A program made the position numbers and the translations under genes. The notes under the pieces were generated by a model, which was given only the letters and a program-made list of their open reading frames with translations, was not told the DNA's origin and made no database searches. From contig FWCC01000543.1 in the NCBI GenBank assembly GCA_900169235.1, positions 1 to 48,878 of the forward strand: a DNA stretch of 48,878 nt, in the 5' to 3' direction. Positions 22,280-33,195 of the stretch are shown here, one piece after another. How positions within the stretch are numbered: position 1 is the first letter of the stretch; each line of letters opens with the position of its first letter. The stretch comes from Zarea fungicola. Its lineage: Eukaryota > Ascomycota > Sordariomycetes > Hypocreales > Cordycipitaceae.

Positions 22280-24025
22280 TCAAAGCTTGGCGCGGGAAAG
22301 GGTTTCTCGGACAACGGCAATTGACTCTACCGCCGACCTGTCGCGAAGCTTCCTCCGCAGAATCTTGCCCGACGGACTCTTTGGAATGCTATTGACAAAT
22401 TCAATCTCGGCAATCCACTTGGGCCGGGATTTATTTGAGCGAACGTATTCCAAAAGTGTCTTGCCTGATTCCTCGGCTCTGGAGGCATTGTCCTGCAGCA
22501 GCACGTACGCCTTGGGCCGTTCACCGGCACGATCATCGGCGATGCCGCACACGGCAGCGTCGCGCACAAGGGGGTGGCCGAGCAACATGTCCTCCAGCTC
22601 GGCTGGCGCAACACCAATGCCCTTGACCTTGATCATGTCCTTGATGCGGTCCGTAATCGAAACCATGCCCTCGGCATCAATGGAACCGATATCACCGGTA
22701 TGCAAGAAGCCCTCTGAATCAAACGACTCCGCTGTCGCCTTGGGGTTATCCAGATACCCCATGGCCACCTGCGGCCCTCGGGCCCATAGCTCGCCGGGTG
22801 TGTCGATTCCACAGTCCTTGCCAGTATCCGGGTCAACGATGCGCAGCTCAGTCGAGCCCACCAGCTGTCCGACCTTGTGCGCGTATTTATAGTTGTAATG
22901 GGTCGGGGGATGTCCACAGAGCACAGAACACGACTCTGTCATGCCGTAGCCCTGTTTGAACCCCGTACCGGGAAACCTTTTCTCCAGTGCGAGCAGTATT
23001 TCCTGCGAGAGCGGGGCGGCGCCGGAGGACCAGCGGCGTACGTGAGTGAGGTCGTACTTTGCGACGAGCTGCGGCTCACGCACGATGCGTATGATGATGG
23101 GGGGAACAAACAGAACCTCCTTGATCTTGTACTCTTGTACCGCGGCGAGGGCGGCTTCGAGGGAGAATCGGGGCACGACATAGACATTGGCGTTGAGGAG
23201 AATAGGCAGGTGGAATTGGTGGACCAGGCCGGTGATGTGGTAAAAGGGAAGCGCGGCGAGGATCTTGGTATGGTCGGGCGGCGTGATGGGCTGCATCTGC
23301 AGGCACTGCGCAATGACATTGGCGTGCGAGATCATGACGGCTTTGGGGAGGCCGGTCGTGCCGCTGCTGAACCCATAGTAGGCACAAATGTCGTGATTCG
23401 TCTTGCCCGCAGGAATCCTCCAGGCTAGGACTTGACCTGCGTCGCCCAGCTGCCTGCCTTGCTCAATCAGGTCATCGATGCTTAGCATGCCTTCGCGCGC
23501 TCCGTCAATGACGATGATGTTTTTCCTGGGCAGGCCGCATGCGGCGGCAGCTGACAGAGCCGTGTCGACTGCTTCGGGCCCGACAAAGAGGAATTTGGCA
23601 TTGCTCAGCCGCATGGTGTGGGACAATTCCTCGGCATTGTAGTCAGGGGAGGCACCGCAGGCGATGCCGCCAGCGCGGACAACAGACAGAGCAGCGACTG
23701 GGAAGAAGATGGAGTTTTTGCTGTAGATGATGGCCGCATCTCCTTTCACCAGGCCATACGACCTGACCAGTACTGATGAGATATAAGTGGCATACCCTTT
23801 TACGTTGCCAAAGCTCATGTGCTGCTTTGTATTCACATCCGTGAAGCCGGGCGCGGCGGCGGTCAGTCCAGTCTCCTGCTTGTATGCCTGGCCGGACTCG
23901 AGAAACCAATTCCAGATGGTCTGGTCCTTGGGATCTGTTGAGGAAGGTGGTTAGCCTCATGGAAGCTCGATTGGGCATTATTTATACGTACATGTGATGT
24001 CAGCTTGCTTCGATGTGAAAACCAT
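22280..24025 (-). CDS. 4-coumarate-CoA ligase-like acyl-CoA ligase with PTS1, 562 aa
   Basis: Two exons, complement(22280..23934, 23992..24025). The first encodes only 11 codons plus one base (MVFTSKQADIT) before a 57-nt intron; the junction gives ITYPKDQTIWNWFLESG. The adenylate-forming signatures are the P-loop SSGTTGLPK (about 201-209), the YGMTES motif, the GYLDNP and FLHTGDIG segments, and the C-terminal PKSPSGKILRRKL with the catalytic Lys. The protein ends in SRAKL, a PTS1 peroxisome signal, as in many fungal 4CL-like ligases. It probably activates an aromatic or medium-chain acid for peroxisomal degradation or synthesis. The ammonia-lyase at 0.7-2.8 kb could in principle supply cinnamate, but it is 20 kb away and a link is speculative. 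Confidence 0.92.
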
Positions 24026-25238
24026 GGCTGCAAAATATTGCTGGTGTATGAGTTCAAGATCGTGTGAGCTATGCGGGGAAGCTCCGTCGTACATGGCATG
24101 GGCCGGGCTTATTTATTAGTTATGCTGACTCTGTCCCCACACAGCCCCAACAACCCCAAATCTAAAGAACTCCATCTTTGTTATTTTGTTCAAGCCATAA
24201 TAGGCAATTTAGCTATCATTATGCCGATTCTGCGGGAGGGCGCTGCGGGGGACGGACTTTAGTGGCTTTTCGAACGACACCGGCCAATGCCGTCCACGCC
24301 TAGCAATTCAACAAATCTAGCCCGCACCTAGCTCTTTTCTTGCGCTTGTTGTTAGTGAGTTAGCCTGTCAGGGAAGCAATTGATACAGGCGCATAACCGA
24401 CTCTACTATGGACGCATGACTTCCCTGACGCAGCCCGCTCGTTGGTAAGAACACTCTGTAACATAGGTAAGTAATTTGCCTCGTGCTCCAAGCTTTATCA
24501 GGGCCATCTAAAGGCGCTGAAAATACCCCTAATACTTGTTGGCTAGTAGGCCAGTGTTGACAGCGTTTATAGCCTTAATTGGCGGTCTTGATCAACATTA
24601 GCCTTGATAGCCTTTATAATCTCAATTGAAAGCAGCTTTAATAGCCTCAACGACTTTAATTAAACTCATAGCCTTAATTACCTGGCTAGTGTTTAGTTTT
24701 GGGAATAGTCTTAACAGCTGGCTGGCTGGCTGGTAGGCGAATGCTGTCCATTCCAGCCTTTAATTTCTACTACTTGCTCGTCAAGGCTCATGCCCGTCGC
24801 TTACGGGCTCTAGAATAGCCCGGCTAATCCAAATAATGAGAGGACAAGCATTGATGCGGCTCATTAACTACTGGTTTTCTGAGCGCTTGCAAAGACGTGT
24901 CTCTATCGTGCTGCCGTTTTCGCCTGCAAGGGTGACCGTGCAGAGAGCCTCTACGATGGCCGCCAAGGCCCATTCTCCAAACTTCCAATTTCGCTAGCAA
25001 GACTGTCTACCAGTACATCCCCGTTTCTCTGTAAGATGCCACTCTCTCAGGTTACACAAACAGAAAACGCATGAAAAATATTCCAGCTCCGATGGTGCTC
25101 GGTGCATAAGAGTCACCGCGACATTTTCTCGCCCTCTTCCACGTGCACTCACTCTGCCTACACTCTGCAAATGCAAAACAAAAGTCCAACTTTAAAAATC
25201 AATTTTACAAGTCAACTTTATTACCCAAATACGTCATC
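24026..25238. other. Intergenic with degenerate AT-rich repeats
   Basis: 1.2 kb upstream of the acyl-CoA ligase and of a small gene. A degenerate AGCCTTAAT-type repeat occupies 24571-24680 and a GGCT tetranucleotide run lies at about 24717-24733. No gene is recognised. Confidence 0.45.
24571..24680. repeat. Degenerate AGCCTTAAT / TAGCCTTxAT repeat tract
   Basis: AGCCTTAATT occurs at 24571 and again near 24669, with variants (AGCCTTGAT, AGCCTTTAT, AGCCTCAAC) between them at irregular spacing. It looks like a decayed low-complexity or minisatellite-like tract rather than a mobile element. Confidence 0.4.
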
Positions 25239-25496
25239 ATGTCTGCGGCTCAGAAAATACCTCTATCACCAGAACAGGCTGCATTTTTCAATTCGTTTCC
25301 TATTCGCTCTACACCTTGCAATGTTGCCAATATCGACGACAATGACTACGACATTACTGGGCCACAACGGGAAGAGGTCTTGGCAGATTTTTTAAAATGT
25401 ATTGAAGGGGCTTTGAGTAACAAAGAATTTGCAGATAAATGGCAACATTTGAAAATAAAAGTGATGGGAGATGCCAAGGAGATGGCTAAGATGTAG
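25239..25496 (+). CDS. Small hypothetical protein, 85 aa
   Basis: ATG at 25239 (context CATCATGTC) to TAG at 25494-25496, no intron. The frame is open further upstream but the first good ATG is this one. The product (MSAAQKIPLSPEQAAFF... to ...GDAKEMAKM) is acidic in the middle, with a predicted helical C-terminal half (REEVLADFLKCIEGALSNKE), and has no signal peptide, membrane segment or recognised domain. A CT-rich leader with small-gene promoter character precedes it. I do not recognise a family, and a real small gene is more likely than not. Confidence 0.5.
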   Translation: MSAAQKIPLSPEQAAFFNSFPIRSTPCNVANIDDNDYDITGPQREEVLADFLKCIEGALSNKEFADKWQHLKIKVMGDAKEMAKM

Positions 25497-27058
25497 CTAG
25501 TTACTTGGAATAATGACTCTATTGTCCACAGTACACCGCCGTCTCGCCCTTCTAGCATGTGACGCGACATGAGTCGTGAACAATACCTCAGTGATCTAGC
25601 TATTTGATATTAATAGATTTGTAATACTTGCCGTTTTAATAGGCTCAACTCGGGCAGTATTCGATGTCGTACATATCGCAGGTCAACAAGCACTAATATG
25701 TCGCCAACCACGGGGATAGAGCCTGACGGGCAAAAGGAAAAGGGAATGACGGATCCTGTGCTCCACAGCACCTCCGTCACATGGCCAAATAAAAAAGGCC
25801 AAGATAACGAATTCTTCTTTTTCTTTTCTTTTGTTATTTAAAGTGGGAACAGGTACAATGGACCTACATACGAGACCTGTTCCTCTTGTAACATCTGTGG
25901 AGGGTTCCTATGGATTTCTCTCATTCTTGAAAATCAGCGTCGATGCAGCCAAAATAAATAAGAGGGATTTTGCTTTTTCTGTTCCCTTTTGCGTTGGTAA
26001 ACAGAGGTGCTTTCTAAGGTGACATGGCTGGCTAGGGCCTCTAGGCTAGATTGAACATCATTTTTTTTTGTATAAACTCACTTTAAATAACAAAATAAGA
26101 GAATAGAAAGAACTTGTTACCTGGACCTAATTAATAATGACAGCCCTGACTGATGGCAGACATCAATAGCTGCGACGGTTGCCGCCTGCAGCAGTGACTT
26201 GCCAAGAAAAGGATTGCCATCATGCCGTATCAAGTTCAAGCCCTCTTAGTCAAGCGTCTCGGATACAGCATTTGGTTCTTGTGGCATCTCCTTTAAATTC
26301 AGACTATATCAGACCTCTTAACCCTCATCAGGGAAAGATTGTAATAACCTTGTCCAAGTTGGCGGGTGCAATGGGGGAGATGCATGAAACCGCTGTGGAT
26401 ATGTAATTCGTACACCCCACTGTAGTTATCTCCATCCAACACCCTACTTTAGCCTTCACAAACGTGGGGAACTAGAGGCTAATCGTCGTCGGCTCAAGAA
26501 AAGCCACCGAGTTGTTGCTGTTAGAACTGCAAAAACCTTTCAAGCTATCCACCCTTTGTATCTCATAATACCATGGATTTTAAAAACGAGAATTCAAGAC
26601 CAAAATCTAAAACGACAGTCTGCCAAAGTAACAAAAAACCAGCTACACCATTGCTTTCTAGAGTAGTCAGGGCCACAGATACTATGCCCTAACACGATAT
26701 GTTAAGAGGGGCAGAAAAGAGCGTAGAATAGAGGTTCATATAAAAAGTTACAATTCCAATAGAAATGCGCCTATGGACTTGAATAAGATGCGTCAACGCT
26801 GTAAATGTGTGAATGGATGGATGCTGCACTATTTCCCCAAGGTGGGGGTTAGCGTATTAGATGAGGCGCCCAGCTGCTGCTCGGTCAGGTGAGAGGATGT
26901 GATGGTCTCGGTTCACTACCTGGGAATTGAAACACTAATCGTACAACTCTCCATAGCGTCCTCCAATCAATACGGCCCCATTCAAACCATCCCCTTGGCC
27001 CTTTATAAGCCAACCGACAGCAAAGGACGAGAGAAACGGCTCGACTAATCCCCAGCTC
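25497..27058. other. Intergenic region containing a small inverted repeat
   Basis: 1.56 kb with no supported gene. It contains an inverted repeat (25829-26095). The final 200 bp before 27059 is the promoter of the Zn2Cys6 regulator. Confidence 0.45.
25829..26095. repeat. Inverted repeat, MITE-like
   Basis: TTTTGTTATTTAAAGTG at 25829-25845 is repeated perfectly in inverted orientation as CACTTTAAATAACAAAA at 26079-26095; similarity continues outward as a T/C-rich arm of about 15 more bases with mismatches. The inner 230 bp has no transposase. The size and terminal inverted repeats fit a non-autonomous element, but I see no clear target-site duplication. Confidence 0.4.
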
Positions 27059-28803
27059 ATGGACCAGGACTGTGAACTCCGCCGGCGCCCCGTGAGAGCC
27101 CGACGCAAACCACCTCAGCGTCGCACTTTGGATTGTCTGCCCTGCCGAAGCCTCAAGCTGAAATGCAACCGTTGTGCTCCATGTGAGAGTTGTATTCGTC
27201 ATGGCCGCGAAGACGCTTGCCTACGGAACCCTCCCCCACAAGCACAGTCGTCCCAGCGTGGCGCCCTGGGCAACGTTTTGACACTGGAGACCGTGTTGCC
27301 AGCTCCTTCTCCTATTCGGACACCATTGCCACAGGGACTGGACTGGCCGATTCATGGACTCGAGGCGCCAATCCTCCGTGCTCGACAGCTACAACCTCAG
27401 CAGAGACCCGCCGTGACAACTCCGAGTCCCCTTTTGCCGATGGCTGAAGCCCGAATCACCTCTAGAACAGGCTCCGATACCCTCGAGCTACTCGAGCAGC
27501 TAACCCGACAGCTCCCAATGCAATCTCAGTGTGATGTACTATTGTCATTCTATGAATTGCACATGAACTGGGTGTACTCAGTGATTGACATGCCTGATTT
27601 TCGCAAGCAGTACAATGCCTTTTGGCTTACCCGCGCCGACGTAGATCTTACTTGGGTCGCCCTTCTCCACGCCATTCTCTGTGTCAGCGTGGTATATGCG
27701 CCCCCGGAAATGCTACAAATCCTCGAGTTTGGTGCAACCGCTGCGGAACTGGCTGAGAAATGGTACTTTGTGTCTCGGCAATGCCTTTTTGCTGCCAATT
27801 GCGAATCGCGGCCATCCCTTACACAACTTCAGTCGTTCATCATCACGCAACTATATTGGCACGCGACGAATGATCCTGAAACATTATACTCGTAAGATGC
27901 ACCATCAATGTGCGAAACTTTACTTTTGTACTGATTCTACCAGATGCCTGGGACAAACAATTTGCGCCGCTCAGCTCCTTAAGCTCGACCAAGACTCGAC
28001 TGATGAAATGCGACGTCGTCTCTGGTGGGAGATTTGTACCGCAGACGTGTATGTAATATCTTAACCCTCACTACATTGGGCCATCTTACAAGTGTACTAG
28101 ATCTCAGTCCATACACCTCGGTCGCCGTTCACTGACTCAGGCGCACAAATCGCCTGTCTCCTTCCCTGATAGCCCTGTCAATGGTCACAGAGCTCGTATA
28201 GTGAAGCTGCTAAGTCGAGCAACTGAAGCGACAACCTTTCAGGAGGTTTCGAATATCGACGCGCAACTTCTCCAGCTGGAAATGGTAGATGCGCAAGACT
28301 GGGAGTGCCATCTTCTCCATTCGTCGCTCCACGCTCACAGGATCAGAATGTGGAGCCGATACCTAACTGATTCTCTGCCTACCTGCGTCGATGCAGCCCA
28401 ACAGTGTTTTGCATTATACCGGAAGATGGACCGTACCTCCCCCAAATTCAGGGTACAGTCGTGGGGAAACATGGGTACGGCAATGGTTCTCGGTGTGCTA
28501 CTGCTCGTGGAAAGAAGTGAAAGTATCAGGGGAGATGTCGAATTGGTCTTGAGCGATCTGGAAAACTGCTCTGTGCCCGTTACAGCTTTGGGAACCGGCG
28601 TTTTACGACAGATACTTGACATGTACGGCCATGCAACAGAAGAAGAGACCGATTCTGTGGTCGCTCAGGTCTCTTCTCTGTGTGGGGGCAAGGATAGTGT
28701 CAGAAACTGGTTCCAGCGGCGATGTTCTTTTTTCTATAATCCATTCAACGTGGACGACTTTTTGGACTTGGAAAACCTTCAATTACCACTTTGGCAAAAT
28801 TGA
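27059..28803 (+). CDS. Zn(II)2Cys6 transcription factor, 546 aa
   Basis: Three exons, 27059..27891, 27944..28048, 28101..28803, both introns 52 nt. The N-terminal zinc cluster has Cys at 26, 29, 36, 42, 45 and 54 (x2, x6, x5, x2, x8 spacing) with an extra Cys39, preceded by a basic stretch. The middle homology region follows: YELHMNWVYSVIDMPDFRKQY, then RRRLWWEICTADVSQSIHLGRR restored across the second junction. The protein is nuclear and expected to bind CGG-type half-sites. It is immediately next to and convergent with the hydantoinase/DUF917 gene and is the only regulator in the catabolic island, so pathway-specific control of 29-37 kb is a natural inference. It is slightly short for the family, lacking a long acidic tail. 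Confidence 0.88.
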
Positions 28804-29024
28804 GTCGGTTTTTATTTACAACGCTACTATTAGATTCGTAGGCTACTTTATGAAATAAGCATTGCTCTGTGCGATCGTTCTGTTGGGTTTCAGAATTTCT
28901 AAAGTACTCGGCAATTCATATGTCCATTTTTGAGATAAAAGCAAGCTCGTTCAAGTTGCTGGCTATAGAGAGACCAGAATGACAAACTACATAAATTGGG
29001 GCGATTTGTCTTTGTCATTCTTCC

Positions 29025-32000
29025 CTAGGCGCCATATTTTGCAATAACAGATTCCGGTTCTTTCCAATCGTCCCCAATGGAAGTGTACTCCATGCTTAGG
29101 CTAAACCAATAGTCAGTAGAGGTTCAAAACATGCTATGTGGCGAACATCTCTTACCCAAATGCCTTTGGTTCCGCAGCACGCATTCCCTCAGGGGTCTTC
29201 CATAACTTATGTGCAGGCATGCCAACTACACTAAGTCTTAAACCATACCGTAACTCATGAGTGCCTACTGGCTCACCCTCGGAGTCAAGCACGCTGACGA
29301 GATCAGGCGTCGTGCAGATTGGTTTCAAGGACCCATCTTTCTCAACATACGCAACGTAGAGATATTCATTCTATGCCGACAAGTTAATTCGTGTCACTTG
29401 AGTGTAGCTCCTCATAGACATACCTGAAACTGGAGGACAACGGAGCGGTTCTCAGGTTGCTCGTTTTGTGCCTGGTCATCTAGACCTTCAATGACGACGG
29501 AACCAACGGTCCACCCATCCTTCTCTTTTCTTTCCAGGCGGATTACCTTGCCATAGAATAGCATGCGGCTGCCCGGAACAATTGATAGCTGTATGAATTC
29601 AGTAACGAAAGTTATAAAGGCTTGCACGATAGGCGTTACATACCGCCGCCGCCACAGGATCACGGCCTTCTTGTCGCGCGAGAAATACCTCACGCCCGAT
29701 GAACCACGAAACGGAAAGGCTCCGTGCCGGACAATAGTCTCTGGTGACACGTCCTGAATACGGCGCGAAAGTGATGGAATTGTACAGACCAAGCTCAATG
29801 GAGAGACTCCGTGACATGGTCTCGAACCGCGCCTGACTTTCTGACTTGACAATGATCTGTGAGTTGCCTCGCGCATCAACGCATGCTGCTGGCCACTGAA
29901 CAGCTTGTTTGTAGACATAGGGAAGTGCTAAATCTGAGCGTGGATATGCCCTACCCAGCGTGTCAGCATCAACCGTCGGGACCCCCATCCGTGCACCAAC
30001 GGTGAGGGAGGTGAGGCCATTCGAACCGCCAATCTCGGGACTAATGAATGCGTCAATCTTTGTTATGCCCAGATGCTTCTGTAACAATCTCGTGGAATCA
30101 ATTATCTCGTTACCGCCAAGGAGACGTTCATCGGATACAGTCGGTGCTCTGATCTGGTTAGCTGATGATAGGTACTGCTCCTCAAATGACACTGCTAGGG
30201 ACCATACCCAATATATGCCAACGGCACCTAGACTGTCAGTCAATTAACATATTAAGGCGGCATGATATGCTTACAACAACTGCATCATCCTTTAGTACTC
30301 CCGGATCAATGATGCGCATCCCGTCCGGAAATTCGCTCAGTTGCTGGAGACAATCCAGATATGTTGGTCGAACAGTACCACCACCCCCTTTTAGCCACAT
30401 ATTAGGAATACTTTCTCGTACAATCAGGTTGATGGGGTTAACTAACCAGTAGCCACTATACTGCAGCCAAGTGCCATGAAGGCGAGGTCAATAGCGCTGA
30501 CGAACCACTCTCCCGTATCCTTCGACACACAAGGCGTATAGTCTTTCAATAGAGGTTGCAGTAGTGGGTCAGTGACTAGATTCGGTTTTTTCACTTTACT
30601 TCCACATGGTTCCCTGTCAGACCGCTTTGGAGCCTTGGGAATAACTTGCTTAGCCTGCGTAGACACTGCTTGCCAGCTTAGCTCGCCAACCTGTGTAATG
30701 TTAGTTGGTCGTCAATTGAGTGCACGGATCGCACTATCTTACAGCTTTGACAATGGCGCGAACAGCTTTTGGACCGACAAATGGCAGTGGCAGGATGTCC
30801 ATCTGCACTATACGAATACTTCCGTGACGTGCCCCATTCAAGATGGCTATCTGGCAAGCATCTCGCTGTAAGGGATGTTGTCAAATTTGGCAATGCGGTC
30901 CACGTCCCCGGATACCTACCTTCTTGTTAACATTAAGCCATGAGTTATTAAGTAGAATTTTGCTTGCCTTTGCCATGGCTGCACCCACTGCGTTTGCGAC
31001 ATCATGGTGGGGGACGCGCAGACACTCTCGAACATTCTTCAGCTTCTCCATCTGAAGGAATGAGCCTCCACCGACGAACAGAGCGACAACATCAAGCTCT
31101 GACGACTTCATACTGTCAATAGAGCTCTCAAGAAGTTTTGTAATAGCCGACTTGGCTTTCTTTATGGTTGTTTCTGTTGGTGGAGCGCTCCATTTGGGTT
31201 GGATAAGAGTGCTGCCTGTTGCAACAACAATGTCTGTAGCTGTGAGGATGCTGCCGCCAAAGCACGTAGATAGTTCTGTCAACTTGTAGCCGACCGAATC
31301 TGGCCCTATAGATAGAACTGGTGATTCCTCGCCTGTTATTATTGACCCGCCGCCAAGTCCGATACTTAACACTTCGGGCATCTGGAACGCTGTTCTCACA
31401 CCACCAACTTTGACCGTAACAGGCGAGGGTCGGGGCTGCCCAGTAGAAGACAACGCCGCAAGTTCAGTTGTAGTTCCCCCTATATCAATCTGAGTTCGTC
31501 AGCGGAAAGGAATTAGATGCAGAGTGCAAGAGTACCAACCATAATCACTTGGCAATCCGTCAGTGAAAGCCTTTTTTCGATGCCTGATAAGAAAATTGCA
31601 CCAGTCAGGGAGTTCTAAAATCCGAGGTCAGTAATTTATACTGATAAAATAAAGTTAATCGTCAATACCGTTGGACCGGAACCAAATGTTAGGATTGGAT
31701 TCTTCGCAGCCTCTTGTGCAGATAGCAATGACCCGTTGTTCTGGGTCAGGTAAAGCGGGCAGTTAATACCAAGTTTCTCGACGCCGCTTTGAAAGCTGCT
31801 GATTGTCTCGGCTGCCATTTTTAGCACGCTGGCATTCAAGATGCTCGCATTCTCCCTCTCCATAAATCCACCGCTGCCCATGTCTCGTGAACATACGACT
31901 TGCACGCCGGGGAGAAACTCTTGCAGAATCTCCTTGACTTGTTCCTCTTGTGTGATCCCTGTTTCTAGCGCAGAGAACACGCCGACAACTGCTACGTTGT

Positions 32001-32620
32001 ATATGCCCAAGTCGTCAATGGCTTTGGCGTGACGTATAATTTCGTCTTTGTTAACATTGGCAATGACACGGCCATCCACTAGCTATGTAGTCAGATTTTG
32101 CCCAGTCTTTGCCTGAGATTGTTATGCGAGGTGTATACTCACCTTCGATACCGCCTGATGCATAAGCGCAATAGCCTTCCATGATATCTCTGAGCTGAGG
32201 TGGAAAGTCTACAAAAGGAGCTGGCGTTCTGCAGAATGGCCCACACAGTCGAATGACAGCCACGCGCTCGAGCTTGCTTGCGTCGGCCTGAATCACTGCA
32301 TTCACGAAATGCGTAGTTCCAATGTTTATGGATGCAATGGTATCGCGTGAAACAGCCGATTTCTCCAACAGGTTCTGGATTGCCGTGTAAATGCCGGTTG
32401 AAACATCGCTCGTCGTAGGCGACTTCATGGTTGCGATAACAGACACGTCCTGAACATCCTCACCATTTGATGTTTCGATGAATCCTTGTAGAAGGGCTGC
32501 GTCCGTATTTGTGCCGCCTTGGTCTCATAAGTAAAGGCACTTATGATGGCTATTGGTTTACTTACCAACGTCCACGCCAATACGAAAGCGTGCCACGTTT
32601 CCTGTAGAAACCGAATTCAT
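29025..32620 (-). CDS. Hydantoinase/oxoprolinase (HyuA)-DUF917 fusion protein, 981 aa
   Basis: Thirteen exons, complement(29025..29100, 29156..29370, 29424..29588, 29644..30148, 30208..30227, 30275..30387, 30447..30690, 30743..30865, 30920..31489, 31540..31614, 31669..32078, 32143..32517, 32566..32620); introns are 47-64 nt. Every junction restores family sequence, and the sum is 982 codons including the stop. The N-terminal ASKHA/hydantoinase_A part has VDVGGTNTDAAL at about 17-28 (split by intron 1), GTTHFVNAV, and a second phosphate loop IDIGGTTTEL at about 306-315. The C-terminal DUF917 part (about 610-975) has VPLAYIGAPTVSDERLLGGNE. Relatives hydrolyse five-membered cyclic amides (hydantoins, 5-oxoproline), usually ATP-dependently. 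One exon is only 20 nt. It is divergent from an NCS1 permease with an amidohydrolase beyond, suggesting uptake and ring opening of a cyclic ureide or amide. Confidence 0.9.
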
Positions 32621-33195
32621 GATACTTCCGAATAATTGGTACAAATATATTCTCTGCAATAAATTTGATGTAATCAATTTACTTAAGTTTGAGTCAACGC
32701 CAATTACTTTGGCTTTTATGATATTCGTAATCGGTCTCTCGGGATCGATCAATTCCTTCTCCCCAGCAGTTCCACTGCGGAGCTACATTGGCAATGAGAC
32801 AAATCCGACGCGCATAGGCCGGTGTAGGCCGGATCTAACAGTCTTGGGAACCGTGGCGGCTGTAGCTGAATACAATAGTCGACGTTGTGATTGGCGGATC
32901 CGCTAAGACGGAACATGATTGGCGGACTTGATCGGAGAACTAACGCAGTAACTTTAAAGTTTGGATTCTACGTCGAGTAAACGAGTCTTGCCACTCCTGT
33001 TCGTCAAATCGCTATCTATTTGGCTCGGCATATGGGATGAGTTCTATTTGTTTACACAGTCGCTCCTGAGCTTGCGCAAGGGAGCGGAGCATAAGAACTC
33101 TGTCTACCCGTCCCCATATCTGATCGATCTGCTCCAGAAAAGCCAGGTGCTTGACATCTTACTACAGCCAACCAAAACTTCAAATTTCGGTCAGC
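32621..33195. promoter_or_regulatory. Bidirectional promoter, hydantoinase / NCS1 permease
   Basis: 575 bp between divergent starts. It contains a perfect palindrome GCGGATCCGC at 32894-32903 (CGG-AT-CCG, a Zn2Cys6-type inverted repeat), and the 11-mer TGATTGGCGGA twice in the same orientation (32888-32898 and 32916-32926). TAGGCCGG is also duplicated near 32816 and 32826. These are candidate sites for the regulator at 27 kb. The open frame at 32961-33248 ends before the permease and is not supported as a gene. Confidence 0.5.
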
